From NCBI GenBank assembly GCA_020543525.1, contig JAHYIO010000004.1, positions 1,240,001 through 1,304,000 of the forward strand: a stretch of DNA of 64,000 nucleotides, read 5' to 3'. Of this stretch, positions 25,396 through 34,880 are shown one piece after another. The position numbers were made by a program, and so were the translations under genes. This DNA is from Coriolopsis trogii. Its lineage: Eukaryota > Basidiomycota > Agaricomycetes > Polyporales > Polyporaceae. The notes under the pieces were generated by a model. The model saw only the letters and a program-made list of their open reading frames with translations, was not told where the DNA came from and did no database searches. Positions within the stretch are counted from its first letter, which is position 1. Each line of letters begins with the position of its first letter.

Positions 25396-26955
25396 CACTT
25401 GAATATCATCACTTTGGATGGTATGGCTGCTGCTGTTGGAGGACATTCAAATAAGGAGTTTGATAATGAGATGGATGAAGGGTGGGATAGAATCTAGCCT
25501 CTACTATGTAATTGAAGATCTGTGTATGCATCCTTGATGTTGGTACCTACCCAATATACAACCTCCCTTCATATTGGCATCCCCTTGTACCTTGTGTTCT
25601 GTGTTCATGATCCTGCCGTGGTGTCAGTCTTCCCAGATGCTACCACACGAGGCTCCACATGACCAGTATAAAACTTGCACGTGGGTATACTCTCCCTCTC
25701 TGACATTTTCTTGCCTGGTACCACCATGGTTCCTACTATCTTCATCAATGTGCTACACACACTCCCTCCTCCCATCCCTATACCTCTCTTGAGTGATCAT
25801 CCTCTCTATGTCGAGATTGCTGCGGAGGTCTGGACATCCAACCACTGTACCCGCTCACTTCGCACCTATGTTAGGTGATACATCATGCAAAACACGGACA
25901 ATAGCACTCAAGCCCTGCCAGGCATAGTCAGTGTATCAACTGTGGCTCTTATCAAATCTCCTTCCCTTGTTGCCTTCATGGCATTGGTTTGCACTCTCGA
26001 TAAGAACACTCTCTATTCCCCTTGTGAACTCCCTAACATTGTGCGGACTGCCATTACTGCATTTGGACACATCTTATTGCAAGTGGGATACACACGCCCT
26101 CACCTTCAACCACCTACCACTGGATGGAGAGGCTCTGGCCTCCTTTGTTGCACATTACAAGGTAATAGAAAGCCAGGAGCTGCTGAGTGGTGGGTCTGTT
26201 GAAAACATCATGCACATTTTGCACTAGGCACATGGCTCAGTTCAGATGTGTCTATATTCAATAGTCACTTCAAGCTGCTCTATTTACCTAGCTATAGGGC
26301 CAGAGATGGATCAATCTGATGTCGGAACATGTGCCTGTCAATTAGATCAGTTTTTAACCAATGTACACGTTCACCAATCAAGGCTTATGTTTATAACAAA
26401 TACTTGTTTGTCCTATATACATACTGTGTGATACTCCCAGGTAACCTGCATAAGCGTATATACCCTCTGTGTACCTGCACCCTTGTGTGACATACTCTCA
26501 CCCTTCACACCCTCCTGTCAAAGGGTAGGGGTATAGGAGGGTAGGGGTAAGAGTGGTCCTCTGGGCACCCCAGGGTTACCCCTGCCATTGCCTAATGAGA
26601 GACAAGAGCTTGCAAGGCTGAGATGGATACTTGAGGAGGGATGGACAGCAGATAGACATGCAAGAGCGGACATAGAAGGGATCAATAGAAGCAAGGTAGT
26701 TCTGGAAGCCAGTGACCTTCTTCTATCATGAAAGCCAGGTCACTAGCTGTGGAAACTCGTTATGATAGTTTGTAGCCTGCCAGCCTTCTTTGGTAAAGTT
26801 GATATGAAGATGCTCAAACATTTCAGTGTTGTAGTTGTCTGCCATGCCCAGTGACTTGATGGACTTGAGGTAGTGTAAGAGGGAGTAGAATTTTGGGATA
26901 TTGAGATTGCTATGGATGCCAGTCTTGAGGAAGTAGGGCTTGTACTCATGGTTAC

Positions 26956-27826
26956 GTAAAGTGTTCAAATGCCTACAGTTAGGCGCTCATTGCAAACACA
27001 GAGATATTTGTTTGTACTCTCAGCTACTAAGATGGATACCATTCTACTGGTATCAAAGTGTTGATGTATCTGTGTTCTATGAGTATGTATAGTATAAACT
27101 ATGATTCAATTGAAGTGTCTGCCTTGACAGCCACAACATGGCATGATGCACCCTGACCAATTGTCAGCCCCCTGGCCATTCTCATATTTGAGATTCTGGC
27201 CTAAACATATATGAGTGTATTTCTGAGATCCATGGGTACTCTGTAAAATATTCTGATAAATATCCATGGTCATTTGACCAAGTTGTGACACATACAAAGT
27301 TGAAGAGGTGCAGGGACACATGTCCCTATCTGAAATACAGCTGCATCTGTGCCACAGTCTGCTTATGAAATGACCCTACTCTTAACTATGTAAATTTTAC
27401 TGTGCTACTACTTATGTATGAGTGAAAGCCAAATGTGAGTCTTAACCCACAGGTCCACAAATGGGGCTTCAATTTGAACTATGCCAGACATCCCTATGTC
27501 TTTTTCAAATAGTATGGGTCACAACTTGGTCAAATGACCATGGATATTTATCAGAATATTTTACAGAGTACCTATGGATCTCAGAAATACACTCATATAT
27601 GTTTAGGCCAGAATCTCAAATATGAGAATGGCCAGGGGGCTGACAATTGGTCAGGGTGCATCATGTCATGTTGTGGCTGTCAAGGCAGACACTTCAATTG
27701 AATCATAGTTTATACTATACATACTCATAGAAGACAGATACATCAACACTTTGATACCAGTAGAATGGTATCAATCTTGGTAGTGTTCGCAACGAGTACC
27801 TAACTGTAGGCGTTCGAACACTTTAC
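26956..27826. mobile_element. Foldback/MITE-like element with ~320-base inverted arms
   Basis: Left arm about 26956-27288 begins GTAAAGTGTTCAAATGCCTA; right arm about 27518-27826 ends with its inverted counterpart (TAGGCGTTCGAACACTTTAC). The arms match closely along most of their length, e.g. CATGGTCATTTGACCAAGTT against its complement. About 230 bases separate them. The element sits exactly between two adjoining pieces of Plavaka coding sequence, which shows that it is an insertion. No clear target duplication is visible. It encodes no transposase. Confidence 0.82.
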
Positions 27827-28072
27827 ATAACTATGAATACTTATTCCAGTCTTTAAGTGCTGCCTCCATGTAACCTAGAGTGATGTTGTTGTGGGTTGTG
27901 TATTGTGTGATATGAAGTTGAGGAGAGTGCAACAGGCACAGATCACTTCTTGGGGGACAGTGCCAACAAGACAGCCCAGTGGGATTTTGGCTATGTTCTT
28001 CCGCTCTAATTCTGAGTCTGAGGCTTGAGGTTGATATACAGATGGAGGCTCACAAGAAGATATTGCAGACAT

Positions 28073-28690
28073 TCATAATGTTGACAGAGACACTAACATG
28101 TTTAATGAAGAACATGTGGCTGTACAACTCTCAGATACAACGATTAGTCAACCCTTAGAACCAGCCTCATTGGGACCTGAACCTTCAGTGAATGCTGTTG
28201 GCAGAGGTTCTGATTAACTGTTAAGATCAGTCTAAGTGAGGGATGCTGCGGCCTTCGAGTGCGCAGCGATATGTCGCAAAGATGTGAAGAGAGAATAGAA
28301 CACCGTTCTATTCAGAAGCCTGATGGTACAGATTAGGTGAACGAGGAGATCGAAGCTGGGGTTCCTTGATGGAAACCTCGGCTATTATATATAGTACAAC
28401 GTAGCCTGCCATAAATGGTATAGTGTCATGGCAGTACTATAGAAACGGAGTCATGAGGCTGCAGATGACTGAGCGGGGGTTATATATAGCTAAGCTGACA
28501 GATCTGGGTTTATATATAGATGGGCTGACTGAGCAAGGGGATATAGATAGCAAAGATGATTAAGCATATGTAAAGGTGATGACGAAAAGACGAACGATGC
28601 ATGCGGGATGACAAAGAGTAAGCAGGATGACAACAAGGGACAGAGGATGCAACAAAATGGTAAGGAACAAGATGATACTGGTCAGGAACA
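28073..28690. other. Unassigned repeat-like DNA, perhaps LTR/leader
   Basis: No gene found. A short plus-strand frame at about 28025-28217 ends in TAA without recognisable motif. The block 28240-28440 is more CpG-rich than its surroundings and may be part of an LTR belonging to the gypsy protease relic that follows. Confidence 0.35.
28466..28555 (+). repeat. Three tandem 30-base units with TATATA core
   Basis: Units at 28466-28495, 28496-28525 and 28526-28555 each begin TGAC and carry a TATATATAG or ATATAGATAG core at the same position. Units 1 and 3 both begin TGACTGAGC. Confidence 0.8.
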
Positions 28691-28709
28691 AGGGTAGGTT
28701 GTAACATTA

Positions 28710-28990
28710 ACAGTATTCCGGTTTGGGCTCTCTTTGATTCGGGATGTATGACAGATGCCATCTCTCCAGCAGTAGCATACATTATGGCAGTGGATTGAAT
28801 AGATCTAGTGCACCGTATTGGGCTACAGCTTGGTGTGAAAGAAAGTCGTACAAACATCAACTATAGCACAAAAGTGCAAGTTGAAGTTGGACCCATCAAG
28901 ACTTGCCACTACTTTGACATAGTGGACTGTGACTGGTATGATATAGTACTGAGTTTGCCGTTGTTTACTAAAGTGGATTCAGGATTTTGA
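28710..28990 (+). pseudogene. Ty3/gypsy aspartic protease relic
   Basis: A plus-strand frame with one in-frame stop reads VWALFDSGCMTDAISPAVAY, then LQLGVKESRTNINYSTKVQV and KTCHYFDIVDCDWYDIVLSL. The DSG active site followed by an LG-type beta strand and the DWYDIVLS flap-distal motif are characteristic of gypsy retropepsins from agaricomycetes. No adjoining reverse transcriptase follows; the next sequence is a Helitron relic on the opposite strand. Confidence 0.8.
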
Positions 28991-29880
28991 TTACTATCTG
29001 TTGTCTTGGAAAAACTCACAATTACTGGTGATTTATCCTCTAGATATTCTTCTAAGTTTCTAAATCATATTTCTAAGTCTGCATAGTCAATGTAATTTAG
29101 ATTCAACCTTTCAAAAGCAGCACTGACTTTGCTTCTTCTTACTTATACAGGTGTCCTTTTAAAGTCCTTTTGCATAGATGCATTTGGCCCTAAGTAAAAA
29201 AATGCTAACACTTGATCTAAACTTTCTCTAGATGGAGGAAGCACCAAATCTATTTTTGGCATGAGCAAAGAATGACTTACTATGTTAGCTTTCATCTTTG
29301 ACATTCCACAAACATGGACCTTAATAATACAGTAATTATGCTTCACTCTTGATATAAGCATTTTTTGGTCCAGCTTAGTCCTTGTAACTGTGGTGGAATA
29401 TTGTCCATTAGCTAGGCTATTTACTGGGACTTTACTGTCTAACATTTCATTTTACCATCCTGACAGATTTTACTACAATTAGGCAGTAATACAGGCCCAT
29501 CAGTAGGTTTAATTGGGTTGTTCATTGATCTGTGTTCTTATCTCATAATATTTCCATCATTGACTAATAATTCAATATTAATTTCATTTTTATTGATTTC
29601 TGATGAAGTCCTATGAGGATTTAGTAAACCACAAACAACACATGGTCCTTCTAAGAATTTCTTAATGTCTAATTTAGAGACATTTGCCCAGATCACATCC
29701 TTGGTAATTTTTTTTGGTAAGTAATATAGAAATTATTGTGTCTGTGCTTTGTTTAGTATCTAGAATTTGCCTCCATTGATGATACTTCTTCTGTTTAAGT
29801 GCTTTGGAGACCTGATCTACAAGCATAAATACTGAGATGTGTTCTGCACAATTAATACACATGTGTTCTTTAAGAATATT
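28985..29880 (-). pseudogene. Helitron ORF relic (DUF6570 region)
   Basis: Minus-strand pieces in order, from high to low coordinate: EGPCVVCGLLNPHRTSSEIN (about 29655-29600), KVPVNSLANGQ with LDQKMLISRVKHNYCIIKV and MSKMKANIVSHSLLMPKIDL (29440-29240), LDQVLAFFYLGPNA and QKDFKRTPV (29225-29145), then RRSKVSAAFERLNLNYIDYA and NLEEYLEDKSPVIVSFSKTT (29140-28990). The order and motifs (LANG, KM-x-AN, DFKRTP, NLEEY) are those of the DUF6570 segment that precedes the Helitron-like domain in agaricomycete Helitrons. The Rep and helicase domains are missing, and in-frame stops are present. The frame at 29674-29862 probably belongs to the N-terminal part. Confidence 0.72.
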
Positions 29881-30194
29881 GAATAAATCTCCTCGCGCTC
29901 TCTGGAGCGTGTCTCATGTCACCTGAGAGGAGGGGGTTTTGGCGAAACGCGGACGCTCCAGCCTTTGGGCTGAGGGAGCATCCATGCGGATTTTATTCGG
30001 CGGGAGTACAAGACGGTAAAAGGTTAAGAAAAAGGAAGAGGAAAAGGAAATTGATTTGGAAGATGGGAAGTATGAGCGCGGACTTGCAGGCAAGTTGTAG
30101 TGCTGATGCGCACCAGCCTCGGCGAATGGTGTGGGTGAGTATTGCAAAATATTCATAATGGCCCGCATGGAGATAGGTGGGTATGATGGCAGGG

Positions 30195-31030
30195 TCACTG
30201 CGTAGCAGTGCACGATGGTAAAGGGAACATCATGGCGTGAAGGACAGCGGGATATTCGTGTATGTAGATTTGCCAGGTGTCTGATGACCAGCGGCTGCTA
30301 GCCTGGATAGTCACTGAGGGGACCTCCGCTATAGCGAGGGCAGTGGCACCACTGGCATGCATCAAATAGCCGCTGATGTTGTCATATGGGAAGAGGGCGT
30401 GGAGCGATTTGATAAACCAGCACCTAGTTGGAATGGCACCGCTCGCGTGAAGCCAGAGTTCCGGACGGCAGGGGAACATCTCATCCCTCAACGCTAGATA
30501 ATGAAGGAAATGTGGGATTGGGTTGTGGGATGCGGCCGTTGCATTAACACGCACAGTGTCCCCCGCGAAATGTTTGTCAGTTTTGTGTCCCTGGAGCATG
30601 TATTGGAATGTGCTGTCCTCAACAGTGACGGTTGCGAGCTGGGTCACCTTCCGGTAGGAGCGGAGATGGGTTTGATCCGGCCAGACGAGTTCTCCCAGGC
30701 AAAGGAGAGCATGGAAATCTGTGAGAAGCTGTGCCAGGAACAGGATGTCGTCATAAGATGAGAAATGAGATAAGCATTTGATTGCGCAATTGAGATCTTG
30801 CGGGGAGAGTGCACGCTTCCGCTGGACAGGTTGACTGTATAAGCGCATGCATCCCTTTAATGTGCGGGCCATGAGAAGATGGCGCCTGGCTTCACGCACT
30901 TTGGGGAAGAAGGCTTCAAGCTCATTGCAGATGCCTGAGAGGTAGGAGTTAACAGATCAGGGGTCAATATAGTAGGATTTATAGATGACATAAAGACTGA
31001 GCATGTGTTCAGTCGGAGTGATCTGCAGAT
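30195..31030 (-). pseudogene. Tyrosine recombinase of the DIRS-type element
   Basis: Minus strand: a core-binding part (SVNSYLSGICNELEAFFPKV) leads into the catalytic domain (LSPQDLNCAIKCLSHF, DFHALLCLGELVWPDQTHLR, HKTDKHFAGDTVRV). The C-terminal motif reads SGYLMHASGATALAIAEVPS and then SRWSSDTWQIYIHEYP. In related recombinases the first part is typically GHS(L/M)RAGGATALA, so the catalytic His and Arg of the H-x-x-R box are replaced here by Tyr and His, while the Tyr nucleophile region is kept. A stop at about 30962-30964 (CCC TGA) interrupts the N-terminal part. It is therefore very likely inactive. Confidence 0.78.
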
Positions 31031-31192
31031 TGTGCATAGTATAGAAGGAAATATATGAGCGAAGGGTGGATGAGTATGAGGACTGAGTTGATCACTCGAG
31101 AGTGTTTTCGAGCGCGAGCGCGCGCTCCTAGAACAGACGTTCCATTAGCCATGGTTCCCACATGGGGCACCACGGCACTTGTCGGGAAGGGG

Positions 31193-33200
31193 TCATGATT
31201 GAACAGCCCCCAACACATTCCAAGGGGGTGTGAAACAATGGATCAAGATCTGAGGATCATATGTGCGGGCGACATCGATTTTGCCACGCAAGAGCGCATC
31301 CGCTACGATGTTGAATCGGCCCGGAATATGCTCCACTCGGACCTCCATCCTGGTTGCAAGAAGGACGTCAACGGAGCTGATAAGTATTCCGTTGTAAGTG
31401 GGGCTTGCGCTAAGGGAGTTGAAAATGGACACGGTGTTCGTGTTGTCGAACAAGATTGCCAGGTGCCGAACAAAGCGACTGGCCTGCCTCCAAGTGGCTA
31501 CGTGATGAATTGAGGCACAGATTGCGAGCGCCTCGAAACAGAAAATAGCATCCGAAGAGGTACTGCTCGGGCGGTTGGACAGGAAGCCCAGATGGCACCA
31601 TGGAAAGTATAGGCCCAGACCAGATCCGGAGGCATCTACAAGAGTGAACTTATCGCAGTGGATGCCAGGGACCAAGTCGGCCGGGGACCAGGTGCTGGAA
31701 TTGAGGATTCGCACTCCGGATACAGTGCATACGTGGTTTGTGAGCCATCGGAGATCTCGTATCATGCTCACATTGACGTAAATGCCAGCGTGCCGGTGTC
31801 GCTTACCAGCCATCTTATTGTAGAGATGCGAGAGAGCGGGCTGCAGAAGAGGGAACATGTTGAAGGACCAGTTTGCATAGCCAACGAGGGCCTGAAACTG
31901 GTGGAGAGGTCTTCTCTGGTCGCCAGGGGAGACATTGATGAAATCTTCTATTGTCTGTATGAAGAGCGTCTTCCGGTCATTTGGGAGCGTAATGCTGAAA
32001 TCTTCGATATCGATCTGAAACCCAATGATGGGGATCTGGGTGCCTGCGATCTGCTTTGCTTTCTCGTGAGGAAGCCCAATCTCATCCCACAGTCCAAGTA
32101 ACCTCACCTGTGCTGCGGGCATGAACTTGGAGTAGGGCCTGTACCATTCGACCACAGACTGACACTTTGGGCCGAAATTATCATCCATGTAATTGCCGAT
32201 AAACTTAATTTGATACTTGTTTACCACAATCCAATGTACGCAGGCGTTGAATGTGGCCCACATGTGAAGCGAGGCCTTTCCCCCAAAGACATTGCATCAG
32301 TCGATATGCCGCTGACCGTCAATAGTCACAACTTGCCGTATCTGCCAAAACAGCGACATTGGGAGGCGGCGATAGGCTTGTGAGACGTCCGACTTCCAAA
32401 GGATGAACTCGTCACTGGGAAAAGCCCTCCAGATGCGACACAAGTCAGTTCCAAGCATGGGGATTCCATCCAGCACAGCGCCCTTAATAGACTTGGGCCG
32501 GATAATGAAATTAAGGGAGAACGAACTGGCACTCTGGTCGTTTACGAGGCGCAACTTAGCCGATCCGGGCTTTGGGACAACGTGGATCAGCATATTGTAC
32601 ATTCCCGGAAAGAGCTTCGTGCCGAAAGAGGCGGAGTAGCATCCTAAACGGATCTCCTCATCCCTCTGGTCCCGCAGAAACTGCAATGCCGCTCCGTCAT
32701 GTGGCGCTGGTCGTTCCTCATCCCATGTGTTGGGGTATGCCTCCGGTTTTGCATCGGCGAAAGGCCAAAACCCTTCGCGCAAGCCCTTTACTACGCTCCA
32801 CACGAATGGCTGGTTGGGATGTTCAGCTAGAAGCACTTCAAAGTGCTCGACATTGATAGATGTGGTGATCTTGAACAGGTCTGGGTGATCATGAAGCGTT
32901 CGGATGATGACCGGGTCCTCGCAGACCTCCGCAGGCACATCCAGGAGGGGTTGATGCACGAGCAACATCAAAGCGAATGAGCGCTTGTTGACTGACATGT
33001 CGCGATCATTCCAAGCCATCCCCCACAGGAAACGCGGGCTCGACACTGCCGCTACGTCCAGCATGACCTCCTTCTCACCACTTTGCGACCCCACCCAACC
33101 ACTCGTCATTCCAAATGTGGGGAGAATGGCTGAGCGCAAATCATCAGGCCCTCTCAGCCTGCATACATCCGGCTGGTTCATGCTGCGGTCAGACGGCTGG
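31193..33200 (-). pseudogene. Reverse transcriptase/RNase H of the DIRS-type element
   Basis: Minus-strand frame from about 33200 to 32297 holds HPNQPFVWSVVKGLREGFWP, KLFPGMYNMLIHVVPKPGSA, LRLVNDQSASSFSLNFII and DVSQAYRRLPMS. After one TGA (32294-32296) it continues in frame (CNVFGGKASLHMWATFN) to 31193 with the polymerase box FIGNYMDDNFG, a thumb-like segment (ALVGYANWSFNMFPLLQPAL), an RNase H-like part beginning LVDASGSGLGLYFP, and HIPGRFNIVADALL. The sequence style and the following recombinase identify a DIRS-order polymerase. The catalytic YMDD is intact, and the single nonsense codon is the only clear break in this part. Confidence 0.82.
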
Positions 33201-34574
33201 CGTGGCATGGGTACAATTTGTGCTAGTGTGGGAGCTGTTTCCACAGATGAGGCAAACGTGCTTGAAGCGACATTCCCTAGCCTGCTGAGCGCATTTCCCT
33301 CAGTTCCAGTTTCGGCATGGTTCGTGAATCCTCTGGGACTTGGACCTAGCGATCCCAGTGTCCGATCTGGCTCGCTCAGACCCTGCTCTGCCAGTGGCCG
33401 CTGCAATGTTTGCTCCAAGCAGGTCAAGGAAACTGGCTCAAAGCTCTCCAAACATGTGGAAGTCTTCAAGTGTAAGAGTGTGCACAAGCGAGATGTGCTT
33501 GCAGCAAGCTTTGTCATACTCAATGATGCGAGGGTGCACAGCCATGCTGTAGGCGTGAAACAGTCCGAAGATGTGCTTCTGATAGGCGATGATTTTCTGT
33601 CGACGGTGCGGGAACGCGAACAATATGGCGTCGACAGTCTTGGTAAACGTGAGGTGCCAGCTCGTGGGATCGTTGACGCGCCGTGTTGGCTCCTTCTGTC
33701 CAAGGATGATTTGGAGATCTCCGAGCTTATGGTGGAGTTCCGTGTCAGAGACATTGGAGAAGGCTCCAGTGAGCACTTGATCGAGATCCACTGCCCTCCC
33801 CATGAGAACATTGTTCCATTCACACTTGGGAAACTCGGATGTGATAGCCATGGTAAGGAGATGTCACTTAGCGCTTCCAATATCGTGGTGGTAGACCTCC
33901 AATTGCTTGAGAATCTTTCTGATTTTGGGTTGAAGCGTAGCCTTGGCGATCTGGTCGGAGGCCATCCACGCATATTGTGATTCGTCAGCTTGCTTTGTGG
34001 CTCGGCTGTCGTCCTGCTCATCTCCAGACGTATCTCCTGTCTCCTTGCAGCTTCGCTTCCTGGAGGGAGGTACTCTAGTGAAAGCCCTCTCCTCCTTTCG
34101 TCGGTTGTGACGTCATCGAGACTGGTGGGGAATGGCTCTGTGGGTGTCTGCTTGGTGGCCGATTGAGTTGCAGCGTCTGCGGATGTGCCTGGTCGAGAAG
34201 TGTCTGCCTCAATTGACACTGAGAAGTTTGCTCCGCGCTCGCGGTCAATCTCTCTGAGCATCTCAATGTAAGATTGCAGAGTACTCATGAGTTGGTCTCC
34301 AGTGAGCCCAACATCCTTGTGAGCAAGGATGGATAAGAGCTGAACATTGGCTGTAGCCTCCCCAGAGGATCCCCCGCTCTTTTAGTACTCTTCCACCACT
34401 GCGTCACATTGCTTCATGGCCTTGGCGCGAAGCTCTTGTCTTTGGGCGATGCGTGCCTAATGGACTGACTCCATTGCTGCTCGTGAAGGCTGGGTGCCTT
34501 GGGGTCCTGGCGTGGCTGTATTCTGTCCAGCAAGCTTGGGCGTGTTTGGCTGTTTGCTTCCATTCTTATCTGAC
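33200..34574 (-). pseudogene. Gag-like gene of the DIRS-type element
   Basis: The likely start is MSDKNGSKQPNTPKL at 34574. The frame passes two stops (about 34457 and 34384) and reaches the long open stretch MSTLQSYIEMLREIDRERGA. Near 34,000 the coding signal moves to another frame (DESQYAWMASDQIAKATLQP, LTFTKTVDAILFAFPHRRQK, LVHTLTLEDFHMFGEL), ending in a Cys/His box (HEPCRNWN, one TGA, GKCAQQARECRFKHVCLICG, then HTSTNC). This resembles the zinc finger of related gag proteins. The single 663-residue open frame running through here on the minus strand is therefore a chimera of two coding frames and not one protein. Confidence 0.65.
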
Positions 34575-34880
34575 ATCCAAACTGATTCGATAGATGGTGA
34601 AACTGAGATAGCTAAAAATGCAGAGCGCACGCGGCTAGCGGGCGATGTTGTGTGAGTGAGCAAGAGGGCAAGCCATGCGAGGCACACAGAAAAACGCTCA
34701 CCTAGCAGGTGATGTTGTGGGAGTAAGCAAGAGGGCGAGCCCCTGTTCTTTGCTCCCACCGCTAGGTAAGGGTCCTCAGCATGGGCGGCTACATCGCCAA
34801 CAGCAGAGTCGACAGGAGTCACTCTGGAACAGGTGAAAGAGCACGCCGCGCTGTTGCGCAGGGGTGCACACACTCTCTGT

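Larger units (their letters stand above)
21711..26594 (+). mobile_element. hAT-family DNA transposon with perfect 8-bp target duplication
   Basis: The left end TAGGCAATGGCAGGGGTA (from 21711) is the inverted copy of the right end (to 26594); after a 6-base repeat difference the match continues to GGGTAACCC. The flanks carry the same 8 bases, ATGAGAGA, at 21703-21710 and 26595-26602. Eight-base duplications are the hallmark of hAT transposition. The 4,884-base element contains a broken hAT transposase, with about 350 and 1,150 bases of non-coding sequence at the two sides. GGGTA-rich subterminal repeats lie at both ends (21720-21780, 26520-26560). It interrupts the Plavaka relic. Confidence 0.92.
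20750..28072 (-). mobile_element. Plavaka (CACTA-like) transposase relic, interrupted by insertions
   Basis: Read on the minus strand, pieces of one transposase appear in the correct order. From about 28072 to 27840: IAKIPLGCLVGTVPQEVICA and GYMEAALKDWNKYS. From 26950 to 26603: NHEYKPYFLKTG, NIPKFYSLLHYLKSIKSLG, DNYNTEMFEHLHINFTKEGW. From 21700 to 21386: LPFDCLDVYHMFKFQ. From 21058 to 20750: ALAYIEWYSLFKPTAEPDYD and WTGDNVPNKCPLFLVNNWSS. These match the order and style of Plavaka transposases, which are abundant in agaricomycetes. Several stops and frameshifts make it inactive. It is split by a foldback element, a hAT element and a candidate solo LTR. No terminal repeats were identified. Confidence 0.75.
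29890..34880 (-). mobile_element. DIRS/Ngaro-type tyrosine-recombinase retroelement, decayed
   Basis: On the minus strand a gag-like gene with zinc knuckle, a reverse transcriptase/RNase H and a tyrosine recombinase follow one another, the gene set of DIRS-order elements. The segment is much richer in CpG than the DNA on either side, which supports a more recent insertion, with edges near 29,890 and 34,880. The characteristic split repeats could not be assigned. Two related 36-40-base sequences (GATGTTGTG...AGCAAGAGGGC) at about 34643-34670 and 34710-34735 may belong to its 5' repeat. All three genes carry stops or frameshifts. Confidence 0.78.

Noticed and set aside
28466..28555. CRISPR-like array
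   Set aside because: Only three directly adjoining units without spacers, in a fungal genome; an ordinary tandem repeat.
32985..33980. 331-residue open frame on the plus strand
   Set aside because: It is antisense to the gag and polymerase genes of the DIRS-type element, whose conserved motifs lie on the minus strand.
32297..34288. Single 663-residue minus-strand protein
   Set aside because: Its middle third is out of frame with the gag coding signal, which runs in another frame at about 33,440-34,000; only the ends are true coding sequence.
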